DNA of 64,000 nt from Lachnospiraceae bacterium (GTDB lineage: Bacteria; Bacillota; Clostridia; Lachnospirales; Lachnospiraceae). The DNA lies in NCBI GenBank assembly GCA_017469935.1, contig JAFUFL010000039.1:1-64000 (forward strand). Reading direction: 5' to 3'. The notes under the pieces are model-generated. The model was not told where the DNA came from. It was given only the letters and a program-made list of their open reading frames with translations, and did no database searches. Position numbers and translations under genes: made by a program. Below are positions 44,301 through 52,168 of this stretch, one piece after another (position 1 is the stretch's first letter; each line of letters opens with the position of its first letter).

Positions 44301-46412
44301 GCTGCTTTCGCCGGAATTTTCTCCACTGCCTTTGCCGCCTTCTTCGGCGCTCCCGCGCCTCACCTCGCACTCTTCCCGGACCGCTTCGCCGGGGCCCGGC
44401 GTCACTTCCTCGCAGCAACTCCCGCCCGGGACCTCTGAAAAGGCGGTCCGCATCTCGATCCTCCCGGGCTCCAAATTGGCGTCGATCACTCTCAGAGTGA
44501 TCGTGATCGCCGGCACTCCGTCCCCATATTGCGCCGAATCTTTTCCAAAATATACAATGTCCTTCTCTGCATCAATCCCCGCCGGGTTACCGATGGGCTT
44601 GTTTATGCTCGCCTGCGCCACCGGAGAAACCGTATCCCGCACGATTCGTGATCCGAAACTGCAGCTTTGCTCGTCCGCCTGTTCTGTCCGCGCGGTTCCA
44701 TCCGTCTTTTCACCTATGCCGGCACCCGACGAATCCGGCTCGCCGGCACCCGTCTCGCCTGCGGGTGCTGCCCCCGGCACGTCGGCGCCTGTCATTCCGT
44801 CCTCCACCGCCGACAGGAAAACCTCTCTGACAACCAGCGCGTTTCCGGCTCTGTCCCGTCCAAAAGCGCCAAACTGCACCGCCCGGTCTTCCTTAACAAG
44901 AAAAGTTCCTTCTCCGCACGCAAGCGCAGCTCCGTTTTCTTTTCTCATGAGTTTGAACTGTCCCGGATCCACTGTCATTTCCGCGTCGGCACATTTATCG
45001 CTCACGCGCAGCGACACCTCAATATTCCCGCCAAAGTAGTAATCAATCTTGTCCCTCTCGGCACCGCTTTCCTCCGTCGCTGACTGGGTTTCGCCGCTGC
45101 CTTCTGCCGCAGTCTGTGTGCTGCTGCTTTCCCGGTACCGGAAGCCTTTCGCATCACTTCTGTAGCAGATCTCGCCGACCGGCGCCGTCCGATCTAAAAT
45201 TTTCCGTCGCGCCCAAGCTATTCCCCGGTCTGTCACAGCCGCTCCTTCCGCATCCTGCGTGCATTTGCACTCCGGAGAGAGCAGGAGCGGATTTCCGGCC
45301 AGGTCCTCGCCGGATATCAGCCAGCCGCTGTAAGTTCCCTCCGCCGAAATGGATGCGGCCGCCTCTGCTCCCTGTCCCGTGATCTGCCTGGTGGCAGGAG
45401 AACTCTCTCCTTCCCCCGCCTGAAAACAGTATTCCATACTCCAGGAAACCGGACCGACGTCCTCTATTTTGACGCGGGTGATCTGCCTCTTGTCGCTGTA
45501 GTACAGGTCCGTCCCGTCATAGATCGTCTTCGCGGGGATTTCCGTCTCCTGTTCGCCCTCGCAGCTGAAGGAGCGTATTTCCGTGATGACAGGAGGCTTT
45601 GTGTCAAGCACAAAGCCAAGCTGCGCTTCGCCCTCATTTCCGGCCGCGTCGGCGGCCACGGCAGAAACATGGATCATGCCGTCGGCAAGCTCCGTGATCT
45701 CCTCCGTTCCGATCGTGATTCCCAGTGACGCTTCGCCTGCGTGGGCCTCCATAGTTTCCTCTTCTTCCGCTTCGCCCGAGGGCGCCTCCGATTCTCCTCC
45801 CGCTTCTGCTGCAGCGTCTGTACTGTACTCCCTGCGGATCTGTCGGCCTTGCGAGTCTTCAATCACAATCTGATAAGAAATGATGCCTGTATCGCCCTCC
45901 CTGTCATCCGTAAACCGTACGCGAATCCCGGCATTGTCCTGTCTGCAGTAAATGAGTCCGTCCTCGTCTTCCTTTGTCTCCTCCGTCATCTGTATGGAAA
46001 CGATTGGGACCTTCTCGTCCGGAACAGGCGGATCTTCCTCGGACCCGGGTTCTTCTTCCGGCGCCTTTTCCACCGTTTCATTTGTTCCTGCCGCCCCCGC
46101 CTGCTCCGTGAGCTCCGCCGCTTCGGAACTCGAGGCTGCATTTGCGCCATCGTCTGCAACCGGTACTTCTGCAGCCGGCGCTTCTGCTGCCGACACGCTC
46201 TTTCCGATCACCAAAATCCATACTCCTGCGGCGGCAAGCAGCAGAATTCCTTTTCTCTTTCCCGCCTCAGATTTCAGCGTGCTCCGAAGCCTGCCGCCCA
46301 GCTCCTCGCGAAGCACAAGAATTCCCGCCGCCACAATGGCGGCTCCTGCCGTGATCAGGCACAAAACCGCCATAATCCTGCTGATTTCTTCCCAATAACT
46401 CCAAATTGTCAT
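41367..46412 (-). CDS. Large membrane-anchored protein with Ig-like repeats
   Basis: 1,681 residues. ATG 46412 follows GAGGAG at 5 bases. Two hydrophobic segments at the N-terminus (about 13-35 and 53-75, the second ending in SAAEA), an acidic linker to about 135, a long extracellular region and a C-terminal membrane helix (about 1652-1675) with a short basic tail. The extracellular part contains eleven D-x-[AV]-G-N motifs (such as DAAGNEG, DLAGNTA, DRAGNVS), each ending an Ig-like beta sandwich that opens with a DTxxP strand, as in bacterial Ig-like adhesin repeats. Low-complexity acidic or Gly-rich inserts split several units. No catalytic motif seen. It follows a Ser/Thr kinase gene by 132 bases and may be its partner. 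Confidence 0.82.
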   Translation of the reverse strand: MTIWSYWEEISRIMAVLCLITAGAAIVAAGILVLREELGGRLRSTLKSEAGKRKGILLLAAAGVWILVIGKSVSAAEAPAAEVPVADDGANAASSSEAAELTEQAGAAGTNETVEKAPEEEPGSEEDPPVPDEKVPIVSIQMTEETKEDEDGLIYCRQDNAGIRVRFTDDREGDTGIISYQIVIEDSQGRQIRREYSTDAAAEAGGESEAPSGEAEEEETMEAHAGEASLGITIGTEEITELADGMIHVSAVAADAAGNEGEAQLGFVLDTKPPVITEIRSFSCEGEQETEIPAKTIYDGTDLYYSDKRQITRVKIEDVGPVSWSMEYCFQAGEGESSPATRQITGQGAEAAASISAEGTYSGWLISGEDLAGNPLLLSPECKCTQDAEGAAVTDRGIAWARRKILDRTAPVGEICYRSDAKGFRYRESSSTQTAAEGSGETQSATEESGAERDKIDYYFGGNIEVSLRVSDKCADAEMTVDPGQFKLMRKENGAALACGEGTFLVKEDRAVQFGAFGRDRAGNALVVREVFLSAVEDGMTGADVPGAAPAGETGAGEPDSSGAGIGEKTDGTARTEQADEQSCSFGSRIVRDTVSPVAQASINKPIGNPAGIDAEKDIVYFGKDSAQYGDGVPAITITLRVIDANLEPGRIEMRTAFSEVPGGSCCEEVTPGPGEAVREECEVRRGSAEEGGKGSGENSGESSGASEEGESAEEGNPEEVLMTLRKFPGREGTPDGVYRLGFAGTDKAGNPLVLAGGGDSDGSGGGTESGNAEKEMSEFVCVNAQEGAFISGRKVVDTAAPKGEISIVNEDGEVYCRMSSHGRRWAFEGDGFMPFRREREAVIEYTASDTSPVSASCRLLSTAGERNEAPPSPNNFRGNCEGKIRIHGGQVFRIENWVLRDRAGNVSAPLKRTVDFYLDTQLPEVDIDAPVAVVRAVAPVSSRTADGKGLYNGAVDLEILAADPDREHGASGLQEVYCAVKINGKIVKEEVLFRGEEVPAGPIGEENPAEPAEGKSTGLIDEGDSAADPVESGPAEWTDRGNYAPVYRFRTEIRLPAGGEWESNDIEVTAIATDNAGNRSDPGNGGSLMLGIDSTAPVVHVTYDNNEVRNGHYFDRARKATIEVRERGFDPGKLVVTAPGAQQGEWKRRGGTDRWVKEVRFAADGEYTLEVSGTDAVGNAASVTYAGEAPQEFVIDRIPPRIEVIWDNEDVRNGMYYNRPRCATVRITDLSPDERAVQIFPYARALRRVAQEWDGRTAGPVYVYEAQVPFTEEGEWSLHCACMDLAGNTAVPVYEDPFVIDMTAPRLCFDRDSVREMGAYGSGISPVLLCEDQNIAPGSLYAAWRNLTAGGALMECRGETSGDDGSVILPNLPEDRAADGICVLYGTACDLAGNRSRVRRNLSVNRFGSVYDLSEDAGTMEIVNGYYTDAQSPFVVAEYNVSSVKSRKITLYKNSGARALEEGTDYRVSQEKSAKGMKYICEIEPSTYCEEGKYSILIESEDEAGNLSRSPGRFRGGTGYSPTWAVDRTPPQVRLAGEDVDGRRFVADSLVVNLVPSDNMELKKLEILITDEKDAVVEKKVMGRQELDEIMGRNGGQVPVTIRAVEGWQTLRAVAIDGAGNRSSGLAGVGESNNRDSCRVLVSENLMVHLYRSGLLPAAAFLAFLSAIWFAYGVYKRTLA

Positions 46413-46473
46413 TCATGCTCCTCATTTCAGCCTCTCCGATTTTCGTTCTTTACTGTTTCTTATTGCACCTGCG

Positions 46474-46528
46474 TTCAAGGCTCGCAGCGCGAAATTAGTA
46501 TTTCCTGTTTCAAGGCTTGCAGCGCGAA
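46474..46528. repeat. Paired 20-bp repeat between kinase and Ig-like genes
   Basis: TTCAAGGCTCGCAGCGCGAA (46474-46493) and TTCAAGGCTTGCAGCGCGAA (46509-46528), 19 of 20 identical, 35 bp apart. The word TTCAAGGCTCGC recurs at 52848-52859, so this is a small dispersed intergenic repeat family. Confidence 0.6.
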
Positions 46529-46544
46529 CTCCGGATCCCGCGAC

Positions 46545-48344
46545 CTATAGGGACTCCACCGCCGCCCGCAGCTCCTCCCGGACCCGCTCCGGTACCTGCA
46601 CACGTCCCTTTTCCACTTCTTCCATGAATTCCACTGCCGCCTCTGTCACCTCCCTCATCACCTCCCGGTCCGCTCCGACCTCCTCAAAACGATCCGGGAA
46701 AAGCGCGACTTCCGTCACCGCCGCCTTGCAGACAGCCGCCGCAAAGACTCCCTCTCCCGACCCAAGCGCCCCCTTGATGGCGGCCCGTTCCAACACTCTC
46801 CATCCCTCGATCCTCTCCCGCGCCCACGTCTCGCTCAGCACCACTCCCATGGCCGCCGCCACTTTCCTTTCGTCAGTCCACAGGCCTGCCGCCCGCCCCG
46901 CATTTTCAAAAGCCGCTCTCGCCGCCTCCATCCCCCCTTCCCAACAGGCAAAATAGCACCACCCCACCTCCATCTCAAACCGCACATACTCTCCCGGCCT
47001 CTTTTCCCTCATCCGGCCGACGCTGTTCTCCGTATAAGAAACACTTTCCAGCGCCTCTTTTTCCTCCTTCGTGATGGCATAGTCTTCCGCCAGCTCTCTC
47101 AGAAAAGCCAGATGCGCCTCTACGTCCCCCGGCCGCGCTCTCACCGCCCGCCTGTAGGCTTCTGTCTTCTCGCTCAGTTCCCTCTCTTCCTGCGCATTCC
47201 TGATCAGCATTCGATACTCCCTCTCGCCTGCCTCCGCCGAAGATACTGCCAGCATTCCGGAGCAGATCAGAAACACCACTGCCGCCCCAACCAGAAGCGT
47301 AAATTTTCTCCACATTGTGTCTGCATGGACTGTCCCTGCACTTGTTCCGGCTGCGTCTGCTCTCTTACAGATTCTTATGACGTTGCAGAGCGCTTTCTCC
47401 AGTTCCGTGCAGGACGAGTAGCGCATAGATGGGGCGACACTGCAGCACCGGAGCAATGTTTTGGCCATATAGGAGCGGCAGCGAGGTATCCGCTCACCTG
47501 CGGATGCACCCCCAAACTCTTCAAGCGGCCTGAGCCCGGTTTCGAGGGGCGACCGGCCGGTGATCATGTGGTGCAGCACTGCGCCGATCCCATAAATGTC
47601 CGTTCTCTCATCGGACTGCTCCCACCCGCCGTACTGCTCCGGCGCCGCATATCCCTCGGTGCCCAGCCGGCTGGTGTCCTTCCCGGCGCCATCCCTGTAT
47701 TTTCTGACTGTGCCAAAATCCACCACGACCCACGATCCGTCCGGACGCACAAGAACGTTGGCCGGCTTGAGGTCTCGATAGATCATGGGCGGATTCATCC
47801 GGTGGAGCCTTCCCAGAATGGCGCACAGCTGCACGCCTGCTTCCGCCGCTTCGCGGATGCTGTATTGTTTCCCTTCCTCCAGGATCTGCTGCAGCGACCG
47901 CCCTTCCACATATTCCATAACAAAGCCTGCAAAGTCTCCGCTTTCGTCACAGACGCACTCAATAAAGGCTGGAATCCCCTTCCCGTGAATGCGTTCCCCG
48001 CAGCCGCTCTTTCCTTCGCCACTGCCGGCTTGCTTCTGCAGATCCTTGCCTAGCAATTCCAAAACTGCGGCTTCCGCCCGCAGTTGTTCTTGAGCTTCCG
48101 CACGCAACTGTTCTGCGGCTTCTGCCCGCAATTGTTCTGCGGCTTCTGCCCGCAGTTGTTCTGCGGCTGCTTGCAGGTCTTCCGGTTTGCTGCTGTCATC
48201 CCTGCGCAGGACCTTCATCGCACAGGTCTTCCCATCGGCTCTGTCGGCCACTAAATAGACGATACTTGTACCGCCGCGACCAAGCTCCCGGAGAATCTCA
48301 TATTGATCCACAGATTTCAGATTCTCATTAGCATTTTTATTCAA
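46545..48344 (-). CDS. Membrane serine/threonine protein kinase (Hanks type)
   Basis: 599 residues from a TTG at 48344, supported by GAGGAG seven bases upstream. Kinase domain 14-320: GRGGTS glycine loop, Lys44 (CAMKVL), catalytic loop YRDLKPANV (Asp191), DFG at 209-211 and YAAPEQYGG. One membrane helix at about 348-368. The extracellular part (370-599) is helical, TPR-like, and lacks PASTA domains, so this is not a PknB/PrkC orthologue. Residues 60-91 hold four copies of the octapeptide AEQLRAEA between the beta3 lysine and the expected alphaC helix. It is transcribed with the Ig-like membrane protein gene. No PP2C phosphatase is adjacent. Substrates unknown. Confidence 0.9.
   Translation of the reverse strand: MNKNANENLKSVDQYEILRELGRGGTSIVYLVADRADGKTCAMKVLRRDDSSKPEDLQAAAEQLRAEAAEQLRAEAAEQLRAEAQEQLRAEAAVLELLGKDLQKQAGSGEGKSGCGERIHGKGIPAFIECVCDESGDFAGFVMEYVEGRSLQQILEEGKQYSIREAAEAGVQLCAILGRLHRMNPPMIYRDLKPANVLVRPDGSWVVVDFGTVRKYRDGAGKDTSRLGTEGYAAPEQYGGWEQSDERTDIYGIGAVLHHMITGRSPLETGLRPLEEFGGASAGERIPRCRSYMAKTLLRCCSVAPSMRYSSCTELEKALCNVIRICKRADAAGTSAGTVHADTMWRKFTLLVGAAVVFLICSGMLAVSSAEAGEREYRMLIRNAQEERELSEKTEAYRRAVRARPGDVEAHLAFLRELAEDYAITKEEKEALESVSYTENSVGRMREKRPGEYVRFEMEVGWCYFACWEGGMEAARAAFENAGRAAGLWTDERKVAAAMGVVLSETWARERIEGWRVLERAAIKGALGSGEGVFAAAVCKAAVTEVALFPDRFEEVGADREVMREVTEAAVEFMEEVEKGRVQVPERVREELRAAVESL
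48070..48167 (-). repeat. 24-bp in-frame minisatellite in the kinase gene
   Basis: Four near-identical 24-bp units encode AEQLRAEA in tandem (third-position differences only, apart from one Ala to Gln change). Being in frame and helical, the array would simply lengthen a helix next to alphaC; unit number may vary between strains. Confidence 0.8.
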
Positions 48345-48605
48345 TTGTTTACTCCTCGAATTAATCCGCGAACCGCGGAATGAACAGAAGCTGCGGATCA
48401 GATTCTGCAGTTTCTGAAGAAGTCCGTTCCCTGAAACCGGTCAGGGGCGGACATCAGACGCCAGTCTCCATTGGATACCGGCGAGATAGATTTATTATCG
48501 AATAGATAACCGTTGAAAGTCAAGGCTGAATTTGGAACTCAATTCGTGCGCAGGACAGATTGATGCCAAAAACCAGTACGCCCCATACTTACTTCCGGCC
48601 GTAGA

Positions 48606-48634
48606 CATATATGTTCTTTTTTTTTCACAGTCAA
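48606..48634 (-). promoter_or_regulatory. Promoter of the kinase / Ig-like protein operon
   Basis: Minus strand -35 TTGACT (48629-48634), 17-base spacer containing nine A residues, -10 TATATG (48606-48611). The leader of about 255 bases to the TTG start has no other gene. The whole 48345-48815 gap is otherwise non-coding by my reading. Confidence 0.65.
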
Positions 48635-48638
48635 GGAA

Positions 48639-48658
48639 GTTTCGAAATGTTTCGAAAC
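48639..48658. promoter_or_regulatory. Tandem TTTCGAAA palindromes upstream of the kinase promoter
   Basis: GTTTCGAAATGTTTCGAAAC contains two 8-bp palindromes TTTCGAAA, centres 10 to 11 bp apart (one helical turn), five bases upstream of the -35 box. This spacing suits a dimeric regulator binding one face of the DNA. Confidence 0.45.
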
Positions 48659-48815
48659 AAAATACCTGTTTTTTAAAAAACATATATAAAATGACACGGC
48701 GGAAAACTACCAAATATAATGCCCCCGCAGAGCAGAAATGCATTGCAGATGCCGGAAAACCAGCAAATGCAATGCATTAACCCACACTTAACCTACGCAA
48801 ACCCCACACAAAACC

Positions 48816-50009
48816 TCATCCACGCAGCATCAGCTGCATCCCGACGTCAAAGTTCCTCCCCTCAACGCACTCGCTAAGCCAGTAAGCCATCGTCACATCG
48901 TCCTGCGTCCGCAGCGTAAATTCCGGCTGGCGGACCGCCGTGTGGATCGTGCCTCCCTTGTACATGGAGAGCGGCCTGTGCCACTCGTGAATAAAAAAGG
49001 AAAAACCGGGATCGAGCCCCCGAAGCTGCGCGATCATCTTCTGCATCTGCCGGTAGTAGTCCTCCTGGATCTGCGTGTCCGTATTGTAGACCTTGTTGGT
49101 CATGTCGTTGTAAAACGCGCTCAAAAGATAGTCCGTCACCGACCCCGAATACAGATACCGAAACCGGCTGCCCTGGCGCCTGCAGACGCCGCGATACCAT
49201 TCAAGGGTCAGATTTTTGCCGCCGACGTCCTTCCACAATTCCTCCCTGGCATTCCAGACGTCCCGCAGCGTGTGCTTCCAGTTTTTGTACAGGAGCTGGG
49301 CGCTGTCCGAGAAGAGTGTCACGTCGTGGCAGGCCGGATAGAATTCGCCGACGATCTGCTCCGCGAGGGCGGGCACCGCGAAGGCCCCCGCGCTCTCCCC
49401 TGCAATCAGAAGCTTTTCCGCGGCAGGAAAGAGTTTCTTGCCGTATCGCATCGCCGCCATGAAGTTCTCATATCCGTGAAAATAGAGAACGGCCTCATCT
49501 CCCTTTTTTGCCGCGCCGTCTTCGCTGTCCTCGAGAACATGGTAGATAAACCGGTTGTTTCCCACGTGCATGTCGCCGGTTGCATAGGTAATGATCACAA
49601 AATTCCAGTCGTCAAAAGGATTGTCGCCACCGTTCTTCGTGATGCCCACATTGATATTCATGACCTGCGTAAAGAGCCGAAGGTTGTTCCAATAGTAGTT
49701 GGGAAGCCACGCCGCGACGCTCCCACCGTTTACGGGCCGAGCCGCCATGTATTCGTTGATGGCGATGCCGCCGCCCGAGAAAAAGACGCAGAGCTTATCC
49801 GTCGTTCCCTTCCGCACATAAATATGATAGTCGGATCCGTCGGCGCACTTTCCTTCCGGGATCGGCACTTTGTACCACACCTTTGCGGCGGGTTCGCCGA
49901 CCAGAATGGGGGCTTCCTGCCCCAGTTCATAAATGCCTTTGGAAATAGACTCCTCGACCAGGTTTCCGATCCGGACCATCCAGTTCTTTTTGTTTTTTCC
50001 GTTTTCCAT
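48816..50009 (-). CDS. Pectinacetylesterase/Notum-like alpha/beta hydrolase
   Basis: 397 residues from the ATG at 50009 (AAGGTG upstream; the GTG at 50015 is part of that site). Motifs of the pectinacetylesterase (PAE/Notum) family are present: FFSGGGIAINEY near 77-88, FVIITYATGDMHVG, and the nucleophile elbow GESAGAFAV (Ser206), with a candidate Asp in LFSDSAQ and a His in IHEWHRP. The family removes acetyl or acyl esters from polysaccharides or proteins. No signal peptide is seen, so the enzyme is probably intracellular. Last gene of an operon with DUF6320 and acyltransferase genes, suggesting that it acts on an acyl ester made by the latter (inference). Confidence 0.82.
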   Translation of the reverse strand: MENGKNKKNWMVRIGNLVEESISKGIYELGQEAPILVGEPAAKVWYKVPIPEGKCADGSDYHIYVRKGTTDKLCVFFSGGGIAINEYMAARPVNGGSVAAWLPNYYWNNLRLFTQVMNINVGITKNGGDNPFDDWNFVIITYATGDMHVGNNRFIYHVLEDSEDGAAKKGDEAVLYFHGYENFMAAMRYGKKLFPAAEKLLIAGESAGAFAVPALAEQIVGEFYPACHDVTLFSDSAQLLYKNWKHTLRDVWNAREELWKDVGGKNLTLEWYRGVCRRQGSRFRYLYSGSVTDYLLSAFYNDMTNKVYNTDTQIQEDYYRQMQKMIAQLRGLDPGFSFFIHEWHRPLSMYKGGTIHTAVRQPEFTLRTQDDVTMAYWLSECVEGRNFDVGMQLMLRG

Positions 50010-50069
50010 TTTCACCTTAATGAGTCACTGCGCATCCATAATCAGCACCAAGCCGCGGGTGCCGGATTA

Positions 50070-50729
50070 TTACAGGTTAAACAGCTTCTGCACCGCGCTC
50101 CTGAGATCTCTGAAGCGGAAGATCACAGCCGCGCAGGCCTCGATCAGCAAGATCGCCATGCTCGCCACCGCCGGCAGTTTGACGGGATTCGTATTCGTCA
50201 GCACCGGAATGATCTGCAGCATGGACAGCATCATCGTCACAAAAATATAGATAATATACTCTTCCAGCCTCAGCCGCGCGCCCCGGCCCACCGCAATCGT
50301 AACAAAGACCAGCAGGACGAATCCGATCGGAAGTACAAATGCCACGGACCAGCCGTGCCAGCCGGTCAGCGAATCGACCAAAAGACAGACCGCCATGGCA
50401 AGATACGTCTCGACCGTCAATGTTTTGATCAGGTTGTTGCGGTAGTAGATGCCCACCATCAGATCCCCCCAGGCGATCAGCGCACCCAGGATCGCGAACG
50501 GAACCCACGGCACGTCAAAGCTGTAGAGAAGCTCCAGGGCCATCATTATAATAATGAACGTGAGCAGGCAGAAGGTCGCCACCTTCACTACGGAAAGGTG
50601 CGTGAATCGGTTTCTTTGCAGGACCGGAAAGGCGCCCGGCTCGGGGTCGCCGGTCAGCCTGCCGCCGCACAGGGGGCACTGCGTCTTGTCGCCCTTGATA
50701 CTGATCCTGCATTTGGAACAATACTGCAT
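50070..50729 (-). CDS. DUF6320-type membrane protein with zinc ribbon
   Basis: 219 residues. A zinc ribbon at the N-terminus (CSKC at 4-7, CPLC at 18-21) is followed by about six membrane helices between 47 and 205. This layout matches the DUF6320 family of Clostridia. The ATG at 50729 overlaps the stop codon of the acyltransferase gene (TAATG), so the two are translationally coupled and probably work together. Function unknown; it could anchor the acyltransferase to the membrane or present a lipid substrate (inference). Confidence 0.8.
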   Translation of the reverse strand: MQYCSKCRISIKGDKTQCPLCGGRLTGDPEPGAFPVLQRNRFTHLSVVKVATFCLLTFIIIMMALELLYSFDVPWVPFAILGALIAWGDLMVGIYYRNNLIKTLTVETYLAMAVCLLVDSLTGWHGWSVAFVLPIGFVLLVFVTIAVGRGARLRLEEYIIYIFVTMMLSMLQIIPVLTNTNPVKLPAVASMAILLIEACAAVIFRFRDLRSAVQKLFNL

Positions 50730-52075
50730 TACGGCGCCTCCTTTCCGGCGGGATCCGCCTCAGACTGCGCATCCGCCCCGCCGGCAGTTTTCGCGCTGCC
50801 GCCGCCCGCCGGCACAGCCCGGTCAAAGTCATTGCTCTCCAGCACGACTTCAATCCCCATATCCACCATCTCCCGGAAAAAGTCCCGAATGACCGGCTGC
50901 TGAATGAAGGCTGAGGCGACGCCGAAGACCAGCGCGTCTTTGTAAGAGCACAGGCAGACCTGCACCGAAGGGGCCGCCATAAAGCAGCTGAATTTCTGAA
51001 TGTAGGGCTCCATCTCCTCAGGAACCGATATCTTTCCCACATTGGAGATCGTTCCGGTGATTCCCCGCTGCGTCTTTGCGTTGATCGCCGAAATGACCAG
51101 GTTTTTAATCAGGAGCGGCACTACTTTGACCGCGATGTTGTGCTCCAGAGCCGCATAAGAATTCATCGTCAGTTCGACCTGGTCCTGCTGCAGCTGTTTG
51201 CTGAAGGATTCCCGCACGACCGCGATGATACTCTCAAGAGTTCCGTCGTACAGCGCCGGATCGTAGACCACATTGATGACGCCGAAGAAATTGCGCGCCG
51301 TATCGGAAGGAAAATAGTTGCGCAGGTTCACCGGAACGCTCAGCACAATGGGGAGCTTTCTGTCGCGCACCGACATCTCCCCCAGCGCCGCCTTGATGAA
51401 CAGCGCCGTGCTCAACTCCGCCACCGTCGCGCCGCGCTCCCTGGCCGCCGCCAGAAAGGACGCCACGGAGACGGTCCCCTCCAGAAGGTGATTCTGCATG
51501 TTCTCATCCCGGTCCCCGCGCAGATGATAGGCTCTGGCCGGAGTCGCATTCTGCCCCTTGGCCTTTCCCTTCTCCTTCTTGTAATACTTGCCGAAGGCGT
51601 CGTCCTGCCGGTCGCTCCCCGCCGCTCTGCTGACGGCCATCTGCAGCTGCTCCACACCGTACCGGATCCGGATGTACTCCGTCAGGATCGCCTTGAGAAA
51701 TTCAAAGGCCCCTGTCCCGTCTGTCAAAACATGGAACATCTCCAAGTTAATCCGTTTCCCGTAATAGTTGACCCTGTAGAGCAGGTCTCTTCGCCCCTCT
51801 CTGTAGATCGTATCCAGCGCGGGCAGATTGTCCGGCGTCACTTCCACATCCAGATTGCTCTGGTCGAGATAGTACCAGAACATCCCTTCTTTCAAAATAC
51901 TGCTGAAATGGGGAAACTCCCTCGCCGCGGATGTCACGGCTCCCTGCAGGATCTCCGGATCCACCTCTTCCTTCAGCTCGCAGGTGATCCTGAAAACTCT
52001 CGAATCGGATCCGCCTGTCGTGGAGGGCACTATTTTGGCGGCGTTATCAAGTTGATACCATTTTGTCTGTGCCAA
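50729..52075 (-). CDS. Condensation-fold acyltransferase (alcohol acetyltransferase-like)
   Basis: 448 residues from a TTG at 52075 with GAGGAG seven bases upstream. It has the chloramphenicol-acetyltransferase/condensation fold: FHVLTDGTG near residue 114-122 keeps the catalytic H-x3-DG (His115, Asp119) of the HHxxxDG motif, with Phe in place of the first His. LSVPVNLRNYFPSDTARNFFG and NVGKISVPEEM are typical of the alcohol acetyltransferase/PapA-like branch. Such enzymes transfer acyl groups from CoA or carrier proteins to alcohols or amines. No NRPS or PKS gene is near, so it acts alone. A Gly/Ala-rich tail (425-448) is disordered. Confidence 0.85.
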   Translation of the reverse strand: MAQTKWYQLDNAAKIVPSTTGGSDSRVFRITCELKEEVDPEILQGAVTSAAREFPHFSSILKEGMFWYYLDQSNLDVEVTPDNLPALDTIYREGRRDLLYRVNYYGKRINLEMFHVLTDGTGAFEFLKAILTEYIRIRYGVEQLQMAVSRAAGSDRQDDAFGKYYKKEKGKAKGQNATPARAYHLRGDRDENMQNHLLEGTVSVASFLAAARERGATVAELSTALFIKAALGEMSVRDRKLPIVLSVPVNLRNYFPSDTARNFFGVINVVYDPALYDGTLESIIAVVRESFSKQLQQDQVELTMNSYAALEHNIAVKVVPLLIKNLVISAINAKTQRGITGTISNVGKISVPEEMEPYIQKFSCFMAAPSVQVCLCSYKDALVFGVASAFIQQPVIRDFFREMVDMGIEVVLESNDFDRAVPAGGGSAKTAGGADAQSEADPAGKEAP

Positions 52076-52107
52076 TTTTCTACTCCTCTGTTGCCCTATC
52101 TGCCGGA

Positions 52108-52152
52108 AAATCCCTCCGCCGGAGGGCGTCTCAGCGTACTGTCCGCTGAGAG
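52108..52152 (-). other. Two hairpins between the NUDIX and acyltransferase genes
   Basis: Minus strand TCTCAGCG-GACAGTA-CGCTGAGA (52129-52152) is followed by CCCTCCG-CGGAGGG and ATTTT (52108-52126). The second could end the NUDIX transcript; the T-run is short. Confidence 0.5.
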
Positions 52153-52168
52153 ATCACACAAGCTTCAC

